Positions 47,979-62,108 are shown, numbered from the stretch's first letter. The stretch is DNA of 64,000 bases from Larix kaempferi (GCA_027924585.1 BSBM01000779.1:14681501-14745500); one strand, 5' to 3'. Notes: generated by a model from the sequence alone, not told the origin. A program made the numbers and translations.

Positions 47979-48564
47979 ATGGAGAAGCATTACTTCCACA
48001 TCAGCAAGATTCCTCACTCATGGAGCGAATGAAATCTTGCCACATGGATGGTTCTGCTTCTCCGCGACTTGCCTTTCGCGTGTCGCTGAAAAATGGTGAG
48101 TTTTATCCGGTCAATGTGCAAGCAAACGAAATGTGTGTTGCAGTTGCTGTATTTGGTTGTCTATAGTTGTTCTCTTTTTGCTGCTGCTTCTGGGCATTGC
48201 TAGCGTTATGCTGTATTTCATCTATAGGCCATAGGTACCACATTTCTCTGTGAAAATGCTGCAAATCCCTCTTCTGACAGTTACGACCTCCAAATCCGGC
48301 GACACCACTGTCAACACTCAGGTCACTGTGGACGTCGAAGCCACGAATCCCAACAAAGCAGTAACGTTTTTCTATGAAGAAAGCAAAGTGAGTGTGGCGA
48401 TGGATAAGGTGAGCCTTGGAGAAGGAACGTTTCCAGCTTTCTTCCATGGTGACAAGAACACTACTGCGCTTAAAATATCTAATGTGAAGGCCATGAACAC
48501 AACGATTGATCAGAGTGATGGCAATAATCTAAAGTTGAAGCATACACAGAAGAATCTGGTCTAG
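47979..48564 (+). pseudogene. LEA_2 / NDR1-HIN1-like protein, N-terminal part
   Basis: From about 48130 the frame gives a hydrophobic membrane segment (LSIVVLFLLLLLGIASVML) followed by YFIYRP, a stop at 48232, then VPHFSVKMLQIPLLTVTT and VNTQVTVDVEATNPNKAVTF. It continues to LKISNVKAMNTTIDQSDGNN and stops at 48562. A cysteine-rich strip, one membrane anchor, YxxYRP and a beta-rich LEA_2 domain with the NPNK motif is the layout of plant NHL proteins at the plasma membrane. A possible ATG at 47979 lies in a different frame. The C-terminal third is missing here and found at 49328. It lies inside the LTR element, on the opposite strand. Confidence 0.8.
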
Positions 48565-49327
48565 TTGGAGTTTATTCCCCATGCGTTGCAAAGTTATAAG
48601 TAGCAGATTAATTATATAACCACTACCAGAGACTACAGAGGCAAAATATACTAAATTTTAAGATTTTAAATCGGTGAAAGTAAAACAATTACTACTAAGC
48701 CTGGTGCAAAACCAGGTAGTGCAATAAATGGAATTCCCACTAATCCTGGTGCTACCAGTGGATAAGCCGGTTCAAGGTAATAATATACAGGATCAACAGA
48801 AGTGACGGTAGAACCAAATTTCGGTCTGGAAGTAAAAAAAGTTTTGATTATGCACTGCTAGAGAAACTGGATTTACTGAATCAACTCGAACTGCATTTAC
48901 TCATCACAGTACAATTTTTTTTTATCAATATGTAACTGGAACTAGGGTTGTATGGAGTTACCGCTTAAACCCATATCTTTCTCCCCTAACTCAATGTATT
49001 CTCTCCAGGTTTCACCAACAGACAGAGGTAAAGGAATTTGTCAAGGCATCCGAGTTAGTAGATACAAAGCAAGAAGCATCAACATCAGCGGTTTATAATC
49101 CATATCAGTAGCAATTGATTAGCCACCGGTGGATGATCCAGTTGTTTACTTTGAACCAGATGAAGAAGCAATTCCTGTTCAAGTTCCAGATATTAATCAA
49201 CATGAATAGGTGCCGCAGATTAGTTTTATTTTATCTCTAAGTAGTAAGACCTAAAATAGTTTACGATCATCACTTAAATAGGATTATAAGCCACTGCTTC
49301 TATAATTAGTGCAGGAAACATTAGAGC
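48565..49327. other. Spacer between the LEA_2 copies
   Basis: No named gene. Two frames have a protein-like look without a known family: PGAKPGSAINGIPTNPGATS at about 48700-48760, and PPVDDPVVYFEPDEEAIPVQ, then VPDINQHE, with a stop near 49208. They could be remains of one further exon source. Confidence 0.35.
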
Positions 49328-49792
49328 ATGAATCCCAACAAAGCAGTAGCGTTTTTCTATGAAGAAAGCAAGGTGAGTGTGGCGATGGATAAGGTGAGGC
49401 TTGGAGAAGGAACGTTTAAATCTTTCTTCCATGGCGACAAGAACACTACTGCGCTTAAAATATCTAATGTGAAGGCCATGAACACAGCGACTGATCAGAG
49501 CGATGGCAATAATCTAAAGTTGAAGTATACACAGAAGAAGCTGAAATTGAAGGTGGAATTGGATACCCATGTCAGAATCAAGATTAGTAAGTTTAAAACA
49601 GGCAAGATCAAGCTCACAGTGCAGTGCAATGGAGTTCCCGTAGCAAAATCCACAAGTGAAGAGGCCAACACAAAATGCAAGCTGGATTTCTTTAAATTTA
49701 AATGGTTCCAAGTAGAACCTGACATTTTCTGCGAGCTTTTCAGGCCAAAGGGGCCTGCAGTATTTCTTGTAACGATTTTCTTAGAATGGTGA
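49328..49792 (+). pseudogene. LEA_2 / NDR1-HIN1-like protein, C-terminal part
   Basis: This frame starts in the NPNK motif and repeats about 205 bases of the upstream copy (EESKVSVAMDKVRLGEGT through SDGNNLKLK) with few changes. It then continues with the missing C-terminal part: LKVELDTHVRIKISKFKTGK, IKLTVQCNGVPVAKSTSEEA and TKCKLDFFK. It ends at 49790. The ATG at 49328 is created at the duplication joint (the first copy has ACG there), so it is probably not a native start. Together the two copies would cover the whole family domain, but neither alone does. It has no membrane segment of its own. Confidence 0.78.
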
Positions 49793-50089
49793 CTAAAAAA
49801 TGATAAAAACTAACACTCGCATTTGAAATCTCTTTTGGTTTTTCATTTTGAACGCCGAATGGAAAAATTGAACTTCTTAATAGAATCTATGGTTTTGCAG
49901 GCGACAGTTTTGGAGATTTTATGTTAATCTCCGTGACCAATTTTTTTTTTCTAGCGGCAGCGATCGTATCACAATGAATCTAGCAGTTTAGGTGACTGTT
50001 TAGCATGTTTTACGATATTCCCTCCGACCGGCGAGACCGGGCAATTTTTTTTCCTGGCTACAGTTTTAAGTATATTGCAGACTTTTTCG
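49793..50089. other. No gene seen
   Basis: The tail of this stretch (from 50005) is a degenerate partial unit of the tandem repeat that follows (tattccctccgaccggcgag). Confidence 0.5.
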
Positions 50090-50475
50090 CTTATTTTATG
50101 GTATTCCCTCCGACCAGTGGGAGCGACCAACCATTTTCGCGATGCATTCTTTGTCTGGTCGGGCCTTTTTCAACAACACGGCGATCTGTTTCGCAGGGAG
50201 GGTGAATTTTTCACTTATTTTATGGTATTCCTTCCGACCAATGGGAGCGACCAACCAATCGGGAGCGACCAACCATTTTCGCGACTCGTTCTTTGTCTGG
50301 TCGGGCCTTTTTCAACAACATAGCGGTCCATTTCGCAGGGTTAGGGTGAAGTTTTCGCTTATTTTATGGTATTCCCTCTGACCAGTGGGAGCGACCAACC
50401 ATTTTCGCGACACATTCTTTGTCTGGTCGGGCCTTTTTCAATAACATGGCGGTCCGTTTCGCAGGTTTAGGGTGA
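50090..50475 (+). repeat. Tandem repeat with ggtcgggcc units
   Basis: Three consecutive units start at 50090, 50214 and 50358 (124, 144 and about 118 bases). Each holds cttattttatggtattcc, gggagcgaccaaccattttc, ctttgtctggtcgggcc and gtttcgcagg. Unit 2 has an extra 18-base duplication of gggagcgaccaaccaatc. The units are GC-richer than the surrounding DNA. Open frames here are by-products of the repeat. Confidence 0.92.
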
Positions 50476-53279
50476 AGTCGCCGAAGCCAAGCTGCATTTA
50501 TGGCTGTAATTTATTGATCTGGGGTATACGATGGCATTCATTCTATCACTAGGAAAGTTCGCGGTGCTGAAGAGTTCAGCTAGGCTCCGCCTCACAGAAC
50601 ATTTTCAAACACAAAATTCACGAGTAGCTTGATCGTAGAGAATTGAATATGAGATGGCAATGTAGGTTTCTCTAATGACCTGTATACATCTGGTGTGTCC
50701 AAAGGCATACTACACCTGACTACATTTTCTTTCCGCGTACACATCTTGCGTCCATATTTCCACGGTATTTTAAAATAAATTGCAGATAATCCAAAGCTTC
50801 CACCTACTCGTGTTGGACTGAAGGGAGGGCCTCCTGTGACATAGTTGTTCTTCACTACAACATATGGGCTCATGTTGCATATCATTACAGTATAAACAAT
50901 TTATATTTCAAATACCAGCCGTAATGATAGATATTACAATTGTAAAGAATAACTTTTAAAATATATAAAAAATTATATATATTTTTTAAATGAGTAAAAT
51001 TAATAATTATGTTTTTATCAGTAGAGCATACCGTTGTGAATACTTTTCAATTAACAAATAATTTAATGTGATTTAAATAATTTAAGTTTTTCCATTTCTC
51101 ATTAACATCCTGTTGATATGCACTAAATTAAATTACTTGTCGTAATTGTGTGTTAAAAATTAACAAGTGAGTTATCCACTTTTAATGAGAGTTTATGAGG
51201 TGGCAGTGTTCATACGTTATAGTTAACAAGTGGTTTTGAAATTTAAAAATTATTACATTATTATTAAATTGTTTTAAATTTTACAAATTATTTTTAGGTA
51301 TAAATGTTATCTCATAGAAAATATAAAAAATATTTAATATTAATTTATCTTAGTATTATTTTTTGTTTATCTTTATATATAAACGCACAAAAATTATAAA
51401 ATTTAAAAATCGAGGGAAGTTCTTCCAAATTCGAGCTTTTTCCAACAATAGCCGTGCATATATGGCTGGAAACCGAGGTAGGTGCGAATCGTTTCTCAAC
51501 CGGTGAAATTCTACTGATAAGAGCTCGAAACTTCATGAAATGAGAAAAGAATGCTTAAGATTATTGACTTTATCCTACATTTCCGCGCGATTTCTCACCG
51601 ACGTGTCTGGTTAGTTTCATAAAGTTGTAATTGGTAAAGTTATACTTCTGGGAAAAACATGGCAATTTGACGCGTCGCTACAAATTGGAGTTTGTGTCAG
51701 TCAAGCCGCAAAAGCTGCACGACGCATCTGGCGAGTTTGTGCGAATGATCGTCGGCACAAACTTGCCAGAGCGCAGTGACGCGTCCGCGCGAAACGTCAC
51801 AGCTTTTCATCCGCACAAACATTACAATCTCTCTTATAACTGTTCAACAGTAATCAGCACGACTTGTAATCGAAAATTGGAATGGTTATGATTTCGCGAG
51901 AATGCTGAATAAAAAATGATATATCTTAATCTCCGCATTTGAAATATTCATTATACATCTATCTGGTACAACAATCGACAATTTCGATAGCTTCATTTAA
52001 CATGTAAATCATAAATTAGTGCTACTGCGATGATCCATTTATGGTTCATTGTTCACATTCAACCATGTAATTTGAAGCCATCTAATTCATTTTTTTAATT
52101 ATTGAATTAATTATAAATTTAATTCGCCATCCAATGCCTAGAGTCCAGTACACCATTTAATTATAAATTCCAATAGTCATCCAATGACCATGCCAGCAAT
52201 TTTATTTTAAATGCCAAACATAACATTCACGTTCCGTGCACCATATACTTTGAAATGCCGGAAAGTTGATCTTAAATGCCAATCAGAATTCGCCGAATCG
52301 CCATGATGCATTAATGAAATTGCCTAAGTCATGCAATGTAGTACATGATACAGCTACCAAAGAATGATTTTCTGCCCCCAATACATTACAAATGAATAGA
52401 CGCCGGATATTATTTATTCGTGACCAGTAGATGTCAATTGGACCAGATTGCTATAACTGACTGAACAAAAGTTTTCTCGGACAAGATTTCGGACAATTTT
52501 TCATTGTTTGAATACAGGACCGAAAGACCAATGCAATCACCAACTGAGGCAGAATCATCGAGAGTCTCAATGGAATATATCAGGATTCCATTACCGATAG
52601 CTCCGATCAGTAGTGAAGAGAAAGAAAAGCACATCTTCAAAAAAATTACGAGATTCGCCCATTGGATTGCCTTTTATGAGATGATAGCGAGTTGGCTTGG
52701 AAAGCTGACCAGCTCCTGAGGCACCGGAGTCCACCTCGGAGGCTTTGTCGCACCGTAGATATCTGGTTCGTCACCATAATAGTGTTCATGGATGGTGTCC
52801 GCATCTTCCGCCTAAGCCATGAGCTCCAGTGGTATCATCTCAATGGCGTCATTTCATTATACATCTATCCGCATTGTAATTGGAATGGTTTAACAGTTCG
52901 TCGGTCACCCGTCGCGGTGAAAGGGCCAAAGAAACTAAAAAAACTATGAAACGGTGCGGCGGTCGTCAGGTCATTTTTTAATTTAATTTTTTAAAATTTA
53001 TGCGACATGGTCTCTGGTCGCCGGTCATTTTTTAATTTATTTTTTTTAAATTTAAAAAAAAAATTAATAGTTATATTTTTATTAAATTTATAAATATTAA
53101 ATTTAAATTTATGCTTTAATTTAAAAAATTAAATTACAAAATTATTATTATTATTTATATTTATATTTTTTTAAATTTAAATTAATATTTATATTAAATT
53201 TAAAATTATTATTTATATTTATATTCAATTTAAAATTAATATTTAAAATTTAATATATTCAATGTTATTAAATTTAAAG
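50476..53279. other. Internal element DNA, no named gene
   Basis: Frames at 51631-51891 and 52504-52949 on the + strand are moderately GC-rich and look more gene-like than their surroundings, but I recognise no domain. From 52970 to 53280 the sequence is a near-pure A/T low-complexity tract (variants of tttaaatttaaa). Confidence 0.5.
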
Positions 53280-56200
53280 ATATACATTTAGTATATATTT
53301 AAATATAAACTATTATAAGTTAGTAACAACAAATTTAGGGTGTAGTTGGGACTTTAGCATAAACGGGGCACTAATCTCTGCTTTACTTTTGTTATTCAAT
53401 GTATTATTGTCTTAACATGATTAGCTGTGATTGGAGATTAGGGGAAAGTTGGAAATCTGCAGAAACAAACTATGGGTATGGGTGCTCGCAAAATCAAATC
53501 TTCAATTATGATGAGCGACTGCATGGAGATCGCGATCCAATCTCTATTAACAATGTGCAACCTCAGAAGAAAGTGATTCCTCAATTTCGTCTTCTAACAT
53601 GGTGCAACTTTTGCACCATAGCAATTCTTAGTAGATGAGACATCCTATGTAGCAAAAAAAACTGTGAAGCTCCCGTTGGACACGAAATGTTTACAATGTA
53701 TGTGAAATGTTGGTAGGTATAAAATGCATTGATCTTCTTTAATCTCTTTAATCTCCAAAGTAAATATATGATTTGTAAGCTATCAGACTCCCATATTATT
53801 TTTTGGTAGAAGCAAAGGCTTTTATCCTTATGAATGAAAGTAAAGTCAACAAGTATGAGAAAATTAGGCTTTCATTGTTATGAAAAGTAGGAGAAAAGTA
53901 GGAGTTTATATTGATTTCAAATGTTTGGAACTGCATGGAATGTTGGGAAGGTCAAGCTGATTTGCAACAATTGTGGCAAAACTTAGGCTCATCTCCAACC
54001 AAATCGCCCTAATTCATGGGTTATTTTCAGGGAGGATTTTGCCATTAATAAGGTCACTAAAAATGGTAATCAACTTATCTTAAATTGAGGTTTATAAGAA
54101 ATATACATAATTCCATTAATAAGGGCATTGAAAATGGTTATCAAGTTATCTAACTAAGACATACAAACATGGAAATTATAGACTTCCAAACAATCAATTG
54201 GTTCCACGAGAGTTATTACATGACAAAATTGACTTCTGTGATCTCTCTATCAACCAAATGCGATAATGGGGTTCATGAATAAATGGTTTACAACATCCAG
54301 ATTGCCCACGTATCCATAAAATATGAAAGTGGCACACATCCCTTCAACCGAAAGTTGAATGAACCATGTACAAATAGTGACTTTGCATGAAAAGTAAGGA
54401 GAGCTATTAACATTCCCTCTCAGACAACAGTGCAGGAAAATGAAAACAAGGGTAATATCCGGTAGGAGTCACACTCACTTAACTTGTGGTCTGTGAACAC
54501 TAAGTGAATGTTAGTATAGGCATAGCCAAAACACTAAGTTAATATTAACTACTATAACCATAGTCACTTAACTTGTGGTTTATGAATATAATAATTCAAA
54601 AGTTTTATCAGATTAAGGTTAGCATTTCTCTTTTTTCTATTGATGGGACTGGGGCTACGAAATTGTGTTTAATATGTTTTTTTTGAATGCAAATAAAGAT
54701 TGTGTTTCATATGTTTTTTGAAGGTAACATATTTTCAATGCCCAGGCAACAATGGCTTGGCACACACATTTTTTAATGTAGTTGCATATTATTTATTCGA
54801 CATTGCATTGTCCAAATTGGGAATCTGATTTTTGAATTTTTCAGTCCCGTTTGTACCTATATTCTTTAAAGAGCTTTCAGTTTTTTGAAAATCACTCCAA
54901 CTTTGCAATCCACTTATTGGATACTACATATAGTCATTGTATGGCCACTTACTACACTAAAGACATTGGCAAGGCTGACTTGCAGATTGTGACTTACATA
55001 ATACTTTGTATCTTCATAATACTTTGTAGATTAAGCATAAGGGCAACCTCTATGTACTCATAAAACCAAGCACAAGTATGTACTCAAAATGGAATAAGTG
55101 TTATAAAACCAACCTCTAATATCTCTTGTTGCACCTATCATAAGATTCACACAATCTACCTATAGGCATTTAGTGGAGTTCATTCAAGCTAGTTTCCCGG
55201 TTTCCTAGAGTATTACTCTTATGAGTGAACACTTTGTAAGTAGTGTTAACCTGTGGCATGTGACAGTTATAATCAGACTAAAGGATTACAAATGATGTCG
55301 CAATAGCGTCACTCATAACATTTGTTCATCTTAAAATTAATTTATAATCAAATTCAAATTGTATGAAACATAAAGTTGAATGGTGTATAATTGTAAGTAG
55401 ATTGCTATTAAACCAATATATGTTAGAAATATCTAATAAATCAAACACATAATAAAATAAAACAACAAATTGATTATACAAATGAACACAATACATACAC
55501 TTGTAGTGAAAACCCTTAACAAGGAAAACCACTATTGGTTGTTTTGTTTTTAGTTCTTTATTGGGGTTATGCAAAGGGAATTTAAACAGTTGATCAATGC
55601 ATTCATGTAGCAAATCAATATCTTGAGATTTTTGAAAAAAATGCCATTATTCAAACAAGAGTTTGGAATTTATTTTGTGTTTGGCTTGAGTATGGTTGAA
55701 GATTTGCTTTATATTTTCTTTTTATTTATGGATTATTTAAATGTTTGCATATATGTAAACACATGGACACAGTGTCAATTGTTTCATGTTTATATGATGC
55801 AGTAATTATATTTAGGGTCTATAGTCCTTCAAGGTTTTTCATATTGAAGAGGCATAATGCCTTCCAAATTAATATGTGAGAAACCTTTGTTCCATAGAGC
55901 ATTTTAACCCCTGTTTTGTCTTCATTTGAAATATACCATAATCCTATTATATGTTTCTTCTTTTAATCTTTATCATGTTTCCTCTTGTACCCTTCTCATG
56001 TTCTTAGAGAATTACCTTTCATCGAAAATTCCTTTGGTTGCGAGTTCATACTATCTATTTTCAAATCATTATCTTCACTTGACTTATTGCTAGAATCTCA
56101 AAGCAATGCTCTAACAGTGTTGTATGCATGTATTTAATATGGCACTACTACTGTAGAGATAAAAGTAATTAGAAATAACAATGAGAAAATTGCATAGTAG

Positions 56201-59200
56201 GAAAGCTCAAAATAACATAAATAAATGACAAAGCAAAAAAAAAGGGGTTGCACTCAGTAGGTTGCACCTACATTTTTTAATAGGATTGAGGAAAATGTCT
56301 CCAATGAAGCTTTGATTATATTATTGAATTGATAAAAAGTTACAAATGAGGGATATTATTGAATTGATAAGAAGTTACAAATGAGGAACCCATAGTTATA
56401 CAAAATAGAGAAGAACCCTAATTTTAATCCTAATCTACTAATAAGAATAATTAGATAGTTATTACATGAAAGTGGCATTTTACAAACATTTAAATCTAAT
56501 CCTTGATGAGTAAAACATTATTACAAAAATATGATCTTAGATATAAAATAGATCATCTATATAGAGTCAACTAGCACAATCAAGATGACATGCATAACTA
56601 CACAACACACATATTTATCCAAGAATGCAACATTATTTAATGTGCAGAAAAAAGTTCATAACAAAGGAATGGCATATCTATCATTCAAAGCAAACAAACG
56701 ACCATCCCTAGGAAGAGAAGTTACTTGGATTTCAAAAAAATCATTTATTAAAGATGTAATATTGACTTCTAGAGACTAGAAGAAACATCTACATTACTTG
56801 GATCATCTATAATAGAGGGTTGCGTCTTAGAAATAAAATGGGAACAATTTCAAGTCCACAATCTAAATTATTTGCTACAGGTCTAGGAGTCATTGATATT
56901 TCTGCTTATGGATTTAGTTTGATGTATATTTCTACTTTCAACCACACAAATCTATATCACAACATCTTTACCATGTATCTATCAATTGTAGAGAAAGCAT
57001 GGATGTTTATATAATATAGCTTACATGGCAGCCTTAGTGCGAAATTGAAAATCCCCAAATGGAAATTCACACAAGGATGCAAAGACACACGTTGATTCGA
57101 TCTAAGCCCCATAACATGGTGTCATGGTGAAAGCAAAGCTTGGGCCATTTTTTGTCTTGTGGAAGCCTATAAATGGAAAATATCTCTTTGGAAGGAGAAA
57201 TGTCAATTCAATTGAAATCATTATTGTTGAAGCAAGCTAACTGGGCATCATGTTCATACTTAACTCACACATGGTGTTTTTGACAAAGTGTAGAAAAATG
57301 AAGATTTGGGTTTTTTCAGTGATCATTGGATAAATTGCATGAAATAATTTTTTTTTTAGTTTTAATTTTTTTACTATTTATTTTTTATTATTCAAACATT
57401 TTTATTGTAGAAATAGAAATAGATTTAGTGTATATTTTATTAGAATTATGCAATTTTAATAGCTTATATCTATACTTTAAATACCTTGAAAATAAAATTG
57501 TTAGGAAAATAAAATAGCTTATATCTACAATTTCAATAACTCGAAGATAAAATTGTTAAATAAATAATAATAAAAATATCAAAATTATCATATATAAATC
57601 CTATACAAAATATGAGAATCAACGTTGAATATAAGAACAACATGAAATTCTATACAAAAAAACGATGTGAATCAAAGCATGAATATAAAAAACAACATGA
57701 GAATCACACATGTTTACTACATAATGTGAGTAAGAATTTTTTACTTTGAGAATATTTTTAAACCATTCATATTTAAAATTTTATAATTAAATTAAACAAA
57801 AACTTATAAATTTTTATGTTTTACCTTTTGAGGAGAGATCCATTCCATTGCCTACAAAAAGAAAACCGAGGAAACTCTATATGAACCCTCCCTACCAATG
57901 CGATGATAAAAACTGCCACCTTCCTTGACCATTCACTCCTATTTGTATGACCTGTGACCAATAAAGAAAGGTCGAACTGAGTCAGAAGTATTCTCCATGG
58001 TATATTGCTGACATCACTCTTTTCTTTGCAGATCTAGGCTTTATGAAGGTTGTCACAAAGGCCACATTACAATCGTATTATGAAATCAAGTCAGCTGCGC
58101 TAGGGGGAAACCTTTCAATGCTAAAGTCACATTTGAAACTATTTTATTTGTGCTTAAGAATATAGCTTTTATGTTATTATAAGAGGTGAACTATCTTTAT
58201 TTGTGATTATCAATTTCAGTTTTATATTTTTAGAGAAATTCTAAACAAAATTGTTAAAATTGATATTTTAAATAAAATTAATATTTAATATTTATAATTA
58301 TCAAGTTTAAATCTACATTGTATTTCAACTATTTAAACATTTTAAAAGAGGAAGTAAAGGTATCAACAAAAGTATATGTGAGGCTTCCATCATCCATGTC
58401 TTTTCTTTTGGATGATTATGTTATTATACTAGAGTGGCTAATGTTTTCATTGATTAGTCTTTGCATATGAGAAGGGACTAAGTGTGAGGCTTGAATATTG
58501 TTAAGTTCTATGTCGTAATAAAATTTTTGATGTTGTATATATTAATGACTCATTTAATCCTATGAGGTTGTTATTGGAGATGCTACTAGTTACTTGAGTT
58601 TTTCATTCATTTGAAGGGTGTCTCTCTTAGTCATTTTCATTATAATCTCATGTTATGATTATTTATTCAATATTTAAGTTATACATTAAAAATCATATTC
58701 CTAGCGTGATAATCACATCTTCTAAAGTCTTTTGACATGTTCAGTTGAAAAAGTCCTCAAAGTGCTTGGCCAAATGGTCCTTAAAGGTCTAATATTCCAT
58801 GAAAATTTGATTCAAATGTCACAACGAATTGAAAAAAAATGAACCTGAATTGGATATAGCAAAATAGTAAATTCCATAAGGAATATTAATCCAATGGTAC
58901 ATATGTTGAAGTGACCCACTAATTAAAATTTACTTTGTTGAACCTTCTACCACTAATTTAGGATAAGTGTTTTTCCTTCTTTATGTTCTTTTCCACTCGC
59001 GTTCCTTTTGCCCCTCATGGGGGCAATTGCTCTATGGAACATTAACCTTCCTCAACTCCTGAATTTGATTGTTTCTATTAAGAAATAGAAGGAAATGTGC
59101 ACACAACAACTCACCAATACAAACCATTGACAACTTACACATTCAAGGAAGCATTTTTATTCTGATATCACTAAAACAAGAGCATGTGGGAATAATGTGA

Positions 59201-59939
59201 ATAACAAGAAGTAGCTCATTCAGCATTCAAAGATCCACGCTATTCTTCACTGGTTGCTTCAGCAAGATAGAGCATTCACCATTGATAACATTAATGCCAA
59301 TGCAAATAGACATCCACCATCATCTCAACCATAAATTGGTCTTTGTGGTCGTTCATTCAATGCCCAGGAAGATCTTCAATGCAGGAAGACTTCTTAGCAC
59401 AGGATAAAAAATATAATACACAGTAGCTTCAAGTGAAGCGCAGCTCCTAGACACTCCATCCCCATGCAGCAGAAGCTCCATGCAATCACACGCTTTAATG
59501 TTCCTACCAGTATCCTTCAGTGCCTGAGCCTATGTTTTTGTTCCTTCTAACTTTCCTTTTTCCCTATCAGCGTTCATTTTTGCCTCTCAAGGAGCAAATG
59601 CTAGTAAATAATACAACATTCTTAATATATTTGTAACTATCCTTTTGTAACAAAATATATATACATGTGAATGTGATTACTAGTGTTCTTAAACTAAAGG
59701 ATTACATCTGACAAACTTAATGATTTCCATTTAAGAAGTCATACACCACATAAATATTTTATGAATTTATTCGATTTCAAATGATTCCTTTCCAAGTCTC
59801 ACAATGTCATTTCTCATAGAATAATAAATAAAGTTCCTTTCTTCACATGAGAGAATGAAACACATTTCTATTCTATCTCAATTATAATATCATCCTTTTA
59901 TAACAATAAATTTATATAAATGTAGGGACCTTGGTTTCC
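53280..59939. other. Internal element DNA, no gene seen
   Basis: AT-rich DNA. A unit of about 37 bases (attattgaattgataa.aagttacaaatgagg) is repeated at about 56310-56385. A-rich and T-rich runs occur at 57340-57380. Open frames are short and without domains. Confidence 0.5.
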
Positions 59940-60145
59940 TAAAAGGTATATATATATATATATATAACCCATACTTTACTATGACAAATTCTTTTAACCT
60001 TGGCATGATCTTATCTAAAATTAGTGCAAATTAGTTTAATTCATATATTATAGAATCCTTTAATCCTATTAAATATGAATGAAACATTTTCATTCATTAT
60101 AAGTTTAAGCATTCTTCCTATATATATAAAGCATATAACTGTTCC

Positions 60146-60195
<50 letters not shown>
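59940..60195. repeat. TA microsatellites
   Basis: Two TA dinucleotide tracts lie at about 59948-59966 and about 60149-60194, the second with over 20 repeats. Sequencing error in length is likely here. Confidence 0.9.
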
Positions 60196-60198
<3 letters not shown>

Positions 60199-62094
60199 CT
60201 AAAATGTAATTTCTTCAATATCATGTAATTGTTTTCTTAAAAAATAAATAAAATACATTTTCTTCCATCTTCATAAATGATCAAATGCAACTCTTTCTAT
60301 ATAAGCATATAAATGCATTACTAATATCTATCTCATCATAAACACAAACATACCTATAAATTTCAATGACTTCCATTAAATGTAATTATGACTCCTACCT
60401 TATACAATCCCAAATAAATTAAGTACTTTTAATTTGCAATACCTTTTTTTCTAAAAGTCAATCTCCTTTCTCTTTACAAATTCATGTAATAATATTTTAT
60501 TCCCCAAAAGATACAAGAAGGGATCTCTATATTAAACTCATAATGGGTAAGCAACTCAAGGTAAACGAAATATCCCAAATGTAATTTAAATCTACCCTTT
60601 TCCCTCCTTACATCTTCTACCATTGGGTGGAACAATGGCATATAGCTCCTTTCGGTTCAAAATTCTATACATAGTGAAACAGTTCAAATGCACACATCCA
60701 TTGATAATCTCATTCGAGCTTACCCCTCTTACCTATTTTAAGTACTATGACACCAATGACCTTTTCCACTTTCAACATACAATAACCATATAAAGGAATA
60801 ATTTAAATACACATTATCATTCTTGTAATAACCTTTTCAATTACTAAGACATAGTCGGGGTTTAGCACTTACAGTCCATACTAGCGAAATATAGGGGATA
60901 ATTGATGACACATAATCATTCTTATTTTAATTCGAACTTGGTCCTTTTCAATTACTACGACATGGTTCACGTTTATCACTTTTAATTTATCATAACAAAA
61001 TAAATGGAATAATTGAAACCACATAACCAAATCTAACTTAACTCAACTTCTAAGTATTGTTAAATGGAATTGACTTTTCTTGTTCTAATCAACCATGAAT
61101 AGAAAATAATTACACAACTTCAATTTAAAATTCGATACACCTTTAATTATGAATAGGATATAACATTATGCATATTTTTATCATTTAAAAGAAACATGTA
61201 AGGTAATTTAAGGTACTTTAAACCTTTCGCTACTCCTACTATCGTTACATGACCTTTCCATTAAATCTAAAGCTTAGAATAATCACTTGTGACTTCGGAT
61301 CGATCATTAGATCATCCTATAACCTGGGTGTGAACAAGGAGGGCAAATTGAATGAATTACTGAAGGATAACACACAGAGAGTATGTAGAAGTCGGGTTTT
61401 CAATCCACTTTACAATTCTGGAAACGCCACATTTTAGATACGCAGAGGTTGAAAAGGTACAGGGTTACAATTCGCCTTCACACAATCTGGAAATACAATG
61501 ATTTTCTAAGCAAAGAGACAAAAGAACATAAGACAATGTCCAGAAATTCAGTTTATAACAAGATTTTCAACTTATTCTTTGAACGCAGAGATCTCATAAA
61601 TATAAATATAGATTTAAGTTTCGAGTTGTGCAGAGAATTGTCAACTTCCTTCTTAAACACAAAGATTTAAGACAAGATTCATACTTTCATTTTGTACCAA
61701 GATATTCGACTTAAATCGTGAACGCAGAGAGCTCACAATATAAAATAACATTCAAGTTTCGATTTGTACAGAGATCTAGGCCTAATTTCAGCATATATTT
61801 GGGTAACGGCCGATTCGTATCAAATCTATATATGGAATAAGGCGATTTACAGACTTCGAATTCGATAACAGAGTATTTGAAACATTTGTAGATCATCTAT
61901 ATCTTGATAGAAAACGATTCTCAGATTTTATAAATACAATACAATACTGAAATACATTGGACCTCATCTGGCGGCCGATCCATGAATTAGGAGAAGATGT
62001 CGAGGTAGCTGATTCCCAAGTCCAATCCAAGCTTTTGATGATTTTACCACAAACCCCTAAAGAATATGAGTCCAGTTCCCTCAAGGCTCGACGG
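60196..62094. other. 5' leader side of the 19-kb element, no gag seen
   Basis: On the minus strand, gag should start in this stretch, but no gag motif is visible. At about 61370-61780 loosely repeated words (cgcagagagctcac, aacgcagagatctcat, ttcgagttgtgcagag) suggest degenerate leader repeats. A minus frame at 61893-62150 runs across the primer site into the LTR and is probably chance. Confidence 0.5.
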
Positions 62095-62106
62095 GCTCTG
62101 ATACCA
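62095..62106 (-). promoter_or_regulatory. Primer-binding site (tRNA-Met) of the 19-kb element
   Basis: The + strand gctctgatacca reads TGGTATCAGAGC on the minus strand, two bases inside the 5' LTR. It is identical to the primer site of the gypsy element at 38467. Confidence 0.92.
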
Positions 62107-62108
62107 AA

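Noticed and set aside
50005-50381. Overlapping frames in the tandem repeat as small proteins
   Set aside because: All are by-products of the repeated unit and none has a conserved start or a known domain.
57326-57517. Hydrophobic 63-residue frame as a membrane peptide
   Set aside because: It lies in A/T low-complexity DNA, where runs of F, I, L and Y codons arise by chance.
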